64,000 nt of DNA from CBDDGJ01 sp965227805 (GTDB taxonomy: Bacteria > Pseudomonadota > Alphaproteobacteria > RS24): assembly GCA_965227805.1 (NCBI GenBank), contig CBDDGJ010000003.1, positions 310,001 to 374,000 on the forward strand, given 5' to 3'. Shown one piece after another: positions 60,221 to 64,000 of the stretch. A program made the translations under genes and the position numbers. The notes beneath the pieces were generated by a model. The model was not told where the DNA came from and ran no database searches. It saw only the letters and a list, made by a program, of their open reading frames with translations. Positions within the stretch are counted from its first letter, which is position 1. The number at the start of each line of letters is the position of its first letter.

Positions 60221-60931
60221 TCAAACCTTATAACGATAACCCACACCATAAAGTGTTTCTATGGCATCAAACGCTTCATCAACCTTACGGAATTTGCGCC
60301 GCAGGCGTTTAATATGGCTATCAATGGTTCGATCATCTACATAAATTTGTTCGCTATAAGCAGCATCCATCAAAGCATCACGATTTTTTACCACGCCCGG
60401 GCGGTGTGCCAAGGCTTGCAACACCAAAAATTCTGTAACCGTAAGATTGATAGAATGCCCTTTCCACTGACATTCATGGCATTCGGCATCAAGACGTAAA
60501 TGCCCTTTTTCCATAATATTATGCGCGGCAGTGCTGGCCTTATTATCACTATTTTCCTTATCGTTACGCGCCTGATTACGCCGCAAGACCACGCGAATGC
60601 GTTCTATCACCAAGCGTTGCGAAAAAGGCTTGGTGATATAATCATCCGCCCCCATGCGTAACCCAAAAACCTCATCTATTTCCTCATCCTTACTCGTTAA
60701 AAACATAACTGGCATTGTGCTGGTTTCACGCAAACGCCGTAAAAGTTCCAAGCCATCCATACGTGGCATTTTTATGTCAAATACCCCAATATCAGCGGGC
60801 TCATTCGCCAAAGCATCAAGCGCACTTTGCCCGTCTGTAAAACTACGCACCGAAAAGCCTTCAGCTTCCAGCGCAACCCGTATGGAAGACAATATATTCA
60901 CCTCATCATCTACAAGTATAATTTTCGCCAT
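60221..60931 (-). CDS. chvI: Response regulator ChvI (OmpR family)
   Basis: A 236-residue regulator. The receiver domain has the acidic pair in ILVDDEVNIL, the phosphoacceptor Asp52 in GVFDIKMPRMDG, Thr in VMFLTSKDEEID and Lys in DYITKPFSQ. The winged-helix output domain has LTVTEFLVLQALAHRPGVVK and DRTIDSHIKRLRRKFR. It is cotranscribed with chvG and divergent from pckA, the conserved alphaproteobacterial arrangement. ChvI regulates envelope and acid-stress genes in relatives. Confidence 0.94.
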   Translation of the reverse strand: MAKIILVDDEVNILSSIRVALEAEGFSVRSFTDGQSALDALANEPADIGVFDIKMPRMDGLELLRRLRETSTMPVMFLTSKDEEIDEVFGLRMGADDYITKPFSQRLVIERIRVVLRRNQARNDKENSDNKASTAAHNIMEKGHLRLDAECHECQWKGHSINLTVTEFLVLQALAHRPGVVKNRDALMDAAYSEQIYVDDRTIDSHIKRLRRKFRKVDEAFDAIETLYGVGYRYKV

Positions 60932-61019
60932 ATATTATCCCCTATTTTCTAATGCTTTATTATAAAATATTGTAACAAAAATTCATCCACATAATTATGG
61001 TTTCATTAGGGCAAGATGC

Positions 61020-61048
61020 TTGCTTATTTTATACAAAATGAATATAGT
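61020..61048 (+). promoter_or_regulatory. Sigma-70 promoter of pckA
   Basis: TTGCTT at 61020-61025 and TATAGT at 61043-61048 have a 17-base spacer. Transcription would begin near 61055, which rules out the in-frame ATG at 61016 and supports the start at 61076. Confidence 0.55.
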
Positions 61049-61075
61049 CCGCCTTTGGTAAGAATAGAGGGAATC

Positions 61076-62685
61076 ATGCAACAATCAGGCTATAAGATAA
61101 GTAAAAATGGCATTGAAAATCAAGGGTTCAAAAATGTAAAAGCTGTGCATTGGAATTATCGCCCCGCACGCCTTTACGAATTTGCTATCACCCATGAAGG
61201 TGCCGAAATTACCGCAAATGGCGCCTTACGCGTAAAAACCGGACAACATACCGGACGCTCAGCACAAGACAAGTTTATCGTGCGCGATGTCACAACCGAA
61301 GATAATGTATGGTGGGATAATAATAAATCCATCACGTCTGAGCAATTTGATGCTCTGCATGCCGATATGTTAGACCATGCACAAGGTATGGACTTATTCG
61401 TGCAAGACCTATTTGGCGGTGCAGATGCGACGCACCGCTTGCCAACACGCATTATCACTGAACTTGCCTGGCATTCACTATTTATCCAAAATCTTCTAAT
61501 CGAGCCAAAGCCTGAACAGCTAGAAGATTTTGCCCCCGAATTTACCATTATCAATCTACCAAGTTTTAAGGCCGATAAAGCGCGTCATGGCGCACGCACC
61601 GAAACCATTATTGCGGTTAATTTTGATAAAAAAATCGTGTTGATTGGTGGCACATCCTATGCCGGCGAAACAAAGAAATCGGTATTTTCTATGCTAAATT
61701 ACACATTGCCAGCCAAACGCGTTATGCCAATGCATTGTTCGGTTAATCAGGGAAAAGACGGTGATACAGCCGTCTTTTTTGGTTTAAGCGGGACGGGCAA
61801 AACCACACTTTCGGCTGACCCAAACCGTATTTTAATCGGCGATGATGAGCATGGCTGGTCGGAAAATGGTGTGTTTAATTTTGAAGGCGGGTGCTATGCA
61901 AAAATGATCAATCTTTCCGCCGAAGCCGAACCCGAAATTTATGCCACAACCCAACGTTTCGGCACGGTTTTGGAAAATGTGGTCATGGATGAAGCAAGCC
62001 GTATACTTGATTTTTACGACAATAGCCTGGCAGAAAATTCACGCGGGGCCTACCCACTTTCCTTTATTCCCAATGCCTCTGAAACCGGCACGGCGGCGCA
62101 TCCGAAAACCATTATCATGCTCACAGCAGATGCATTCGGCGTGCTCCCCCCCATTGCACGGCTTACACCAAGCCAGGCCATGTATCACTTTCTTTCCGGC
62201 TACACGGCCAAAGTCGCCGGCACAGAAAAAGGCGTTACCGAGCCCGAAGCAACCTTCTCAACTTGTTTTGGGGCCCCTTTTATGCCACGCCACCCATCTG
62301 AATATGGTAATTTGCTGCGCGATCTTATTGCCGAGCATAATGCCTCATGCTGGCTGGTAAATACAGGCTGGACGGGCGGTGCCTATGGTGTAGGCACGCG
62401 TATGCCGATTAAAGAAACCCGCGCCTTGCTTTCAGCCGCATTAGATGGCAGCCTAAATAACGTCACCTTTACCAAAGACCAAATTTTGGTTTTGACGTGC
62501 CTGTTTCGGTTCCACATGTAGATACGCATATTCTAAGCCCACGCAATACATGGGCAGATAAGCAGGCCTATGATGCACAAGCACAAAAACTGGTATCCAT
62601 GTTCTGCACTAATTTTGAGAAATTTAACGATTATGTCGGTGAAGATGTTCGCAAAGCGGCACCGGTTACGATTGCCGCCGAATAG
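61076..62685 (+). pseudogene. pckA: Phosphoenolpyruvate carboxykinase (ATP), interrupted by a one-base frameshift near the 3' end
   Basis: PckA converts oxaloacetate to PEP for gluconeogenesis. The frame from ATG 61076 (GAGGG upstream) is sound: TGQHTGRSAQDKFIVRD, the kinase loop FFGLSGTGKTTLSADPNRIL and LIGDDEHGWSENG are intact. After SLNNVTFTKD (62479) the frame turns to nonsense and stops at 62521. The -1 frame continues at once with NFGFDVPVSVPHVDTHILSP and runs to 62685, giving the normal C terminus. One base (most simply a third C in GACC at 62477-62480) is missing. Either the last 68 residues are lost in vivo or the base was lost in sequencing. Metal, ATP and substrate sites precede the break, but the lost segment includes part of the C-terminal domain. 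Confidence 0.9.
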
Positions 62686-62825
62686 AAGTAAAAGCCAGTC
62701 TGTTCTATTAGATATATGCTGCAGAGGCTAGGCACGCTTTTGTGAACCAGTTTTTCTGGAATGAAATCATTATTTCACAGATAGCTACTATAGCGCGGGA
62801 CAAACATGCCCAGTGAAGATAGATA

Positions 62826-63407
62826 TTATGATAGATAGTTTTGTGGATTTATACCTGGTTTTGTGTCATAGATGGCTTTCATTTTTTTGAGATCTCCTTC
62901 CAAATCACCGGTTGGAAAGAAAAAATGATCAACCACCACTTCACGCTTTTGTGCATCTAAATAGGTAACTCCGATCGGAATATTAGCCACTTGTGAAATA
63001 CGATAAAACCCGGTTTTCCAATTACGCGTCGCAGACCGTGTGCCCTCTGGCGTAATCACCAAAACCATAGAGTCACGCTGGTTAAATTCGTCAACAATGC
63101 TCTTCACCAAAGCTGTTGGTTTGGATCGGTCAATGGGCAAAGCGCCACAATAGCGTAAGAACCATGCTAACGGCCCCCAAAAGGCTTCTTTTTTGATCAT
63201 GACTCTTAAATCAAGCCGCAGGTAAGACACAATAAAAATAAAAAGGACGAAGTCCCAATTCGAGGTATGCGGTGCAACCACAAGCAAAAACTTTTTATGT
63301 CCATCCGGCGGGCGTTTGAGGATGCCTTTCCACCCGATAATTTTCAATATAATTGCCGAGATAAGCCAAAGCGCATGCGAGAGGATAGGTGTGTTAAACA
63401 GGGTCAT
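62826..63407 (-). CDS. 1-acyl-glycerol-3-phosphate acyltransferase (PlsC)-like protein
   Basis: A 193-residue acyltransferase. The catalytic HX4D motif is VAPHTSNWDFVLF, and the glycerol-phosphate motif is VITPEGTRSATRNWKTGF; the PIDRSKPTALV block is present. It is shorter than classical PlsC, like the lysophospholipid-acyltransferase subgroup seen in many proteobacteria. The N-terminal hydrophobic segment (LWLISAIILKIIGW) may anchor it in the membrane. It is single and convergent with pckA. Confidence 0.85.
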   Translation of the reverse strand: MTLFNTPILSHALWLISAIILKIIGWKGILKRPPDGHKKFLLVVAPHTSNWDFVLFIFIVSYLRLDLRVMIKKEAFWGPLAWFLRYCGALPIDRSKPTALVKSIVDEFNQRDSMVLVITPEGTRSATRNWKTGFYRISQVANIPIGVTYLDAQKREVVVDHFFFPTGDLEGDLKKMKAIYDTKPGINPQNYLS

Positions 63408-63480
63408 AGGCGTAAGTTAAAATGCTTTAATTGATTTAATATACAAATCACATGCCGTGATATAAAAGGCGATGGAACAA

Positions 63481-63514
63481 GCAAAAGAGGCGGGAACGAA
63501 TGCCCCCGCCTCTT
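63481..63514 (-). terminator. Intrinsic terminator downstream of the DUF1329 gene
   Basis: Arms 63485-63494 and 63505-63514 form a perfect 10-bp stem with a 10-base loop. On the minus strand the stem is followed by a T-rich run. It lies 22 bases after the stop of the gene ending at 63537. Confidence 0.72.
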
Positions 63515-63536
63515 AGCTCATTAACCAGTCAAGAAA

Positions 63537-64000
63537 TTACCGACCAAGACGACGGACATTCGCCGGGGTGTAGTAATTTGGTTGCAAATAATCCAGGCCT
63601 TCTTCCACAATATTGGTCGGACGGTCTGACTTCATCGCCAGCCCCATATAACGACCCGATGTGATGTCATAAGAGAACTCACCACCTGTGGTGAAGCATA
63701 AGTTAGACACCGGACGATAATCCGGACCTTGGCCTGCTTCCTGGATACGCCATAATTCACCGCGTCCATCATAAAGCTCACCGCCGGTAATCTGCCAGCT
63801 ATCCTCGTCCAAACGCATAACACGACGCGCATAGACGTGGCGTGCCGAAGACTTCAGATTTGCATCCACAACCCATTGACGACGCAATTCATAGCGATGC
63901 GCATCAGGGTTAGAGTGCTTTGGCGTAATCAAATCGGAATAAGGCGTCAGGGGTGCACGGAAATTATTTTGTTGTGATAATTTCTCTAGCTTACCAACAA
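63537..64000 (-). CDS. DUF1329 protein (LolB-like outer-membrane lipoprotein family), C-terminal part
   Basis: The gene continues beyond the right edge. The frame is open from the edge through QQNNFRAPLTPYSDLITPKH, then HRYELRRQWVVDANLKSSAR, HVYARRVMRLDEDSWQI and LYDGRGELWRIQEA to the stop. These are the C-terminal blocks of DUF1329, a family of exported proteins related to LolA/LolB folds and often linked to outer-membrane lipid handling or steroid/aromatic catabolism. A TTG at 63932 is not the real start, because the frame runs upstream. The function is unknown. Confidence 0.85.
   Translation of the reverse strand, partial: VGKLEKLSQQNNFRAPLTPYSDLITPKHSNPDAHRYELRRQWVVDANLKSSARHVYARRVMRLDEDSWQITGGELYDGRGELWRIQEAGQGPDYRPVSNLCFTTGGEFSYDITSGRYMGLAMKSDRPTNIVEEGLDYLQPNYYTPANVRRLGR

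Noticed and set aside
61016..61075. Upstream start of pckA at 61016
   Set aside because: It overlaps the promoter boxes at 61020-61048 and adds 20 residues not typical of the family.

Overview
The window is one contiguous stretch of a marine-type or free-living alphaproteobacterial chromosome with moderate GC content (somewhat below 50% by eye). I do not place it to genus. The assignment rests on conserved gene neighbourhoods: the pckA / chvI-chvG-hprK-EIIA(Man)-HPr-ahcY block, argJ-mutT divergent from secA, rph-rdgB-hemW divergent from hrcA-grpE, argD-argF-hslO, dnaK-dnaJ near dapB-gpmA, and an alphaproteobacterial-type RpoH promoter before dnaK.

Layout. 1-7.6 kb: end of rsmI, an LpoA-like lipoprotein, hemW-rdgB-rph, hrcA-grpE, mutT and argJ. 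7.7-17 kb: secA, then a six-gene liv-type ABC uptake operon that includes an acyl-CoA synthetase. 17-27.5 kb: housekeeping genes (nth, a PfkB kinase, purH, a heparinase-like protein, rpe, rsmB, a short SdhAF4-type gene, an MFS transporter, a Rieske protein, an EVE protein, gpsA). 27.7-31.5 kb: a TetR regulator and argD-argF-hslO. 31.5-34.5 kb: a glycosyltransferase and an IS3-family element that has destroyed a DUF924 gene. 34.5-39.9 kb: gpmA, dapB, alkB and dnaK-dnaJ.

39.9-41.5 kb is the most unusual part. A small coiled-coil/membrane gene is followed by a highly structured leader RNA. That leader has three hairpins closed by an 11-bp stem, an intrinsic terminator, and a ten-pair alternative pairing that would break the terminator. 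It precedes a 65-residue single-span membrane protein. After that come about 700 noncoding bases packed with palindromes and covarying hairpins.

41.5-46.5 kb is an operon of an acyl-CoA dehydrogenase, an aminoglycoside-phosphotransferase-fold kinase and a DUF6285 protein. This set resembles the 4-hydroxyacyl-CoA phosphorylation/dehydration module of levulinate catabolism, and two AT-rich membrane-protein genes sit inside it. 46.5-55.9 kb: an M48 protease, an EF-hand membrane protein, tRNA-Arg(CCU) with a Panacea-type toxin-antitoxin pair beside it, rpmB, a thiolase, a D-aminoacylase-type amidohydrolase and a large serralysin-like RTX lipoprotein. 56-64 kb: the ahcY-HPr-EIIA-hprK-chvG-chvI block, divergent from a pckA that carries a one-base frameshift, then a PlsC-type acyltransferase and the 3' part of a DUF1329 gene.

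Together the genes describe a heterotroph that takes up amino-acid-like or carboxylate substrates, activates and oxidises acyl-CoAs, and controls central carbon flow through an incomplete regulatory PTS and the ChvG-ChvI two-component system.
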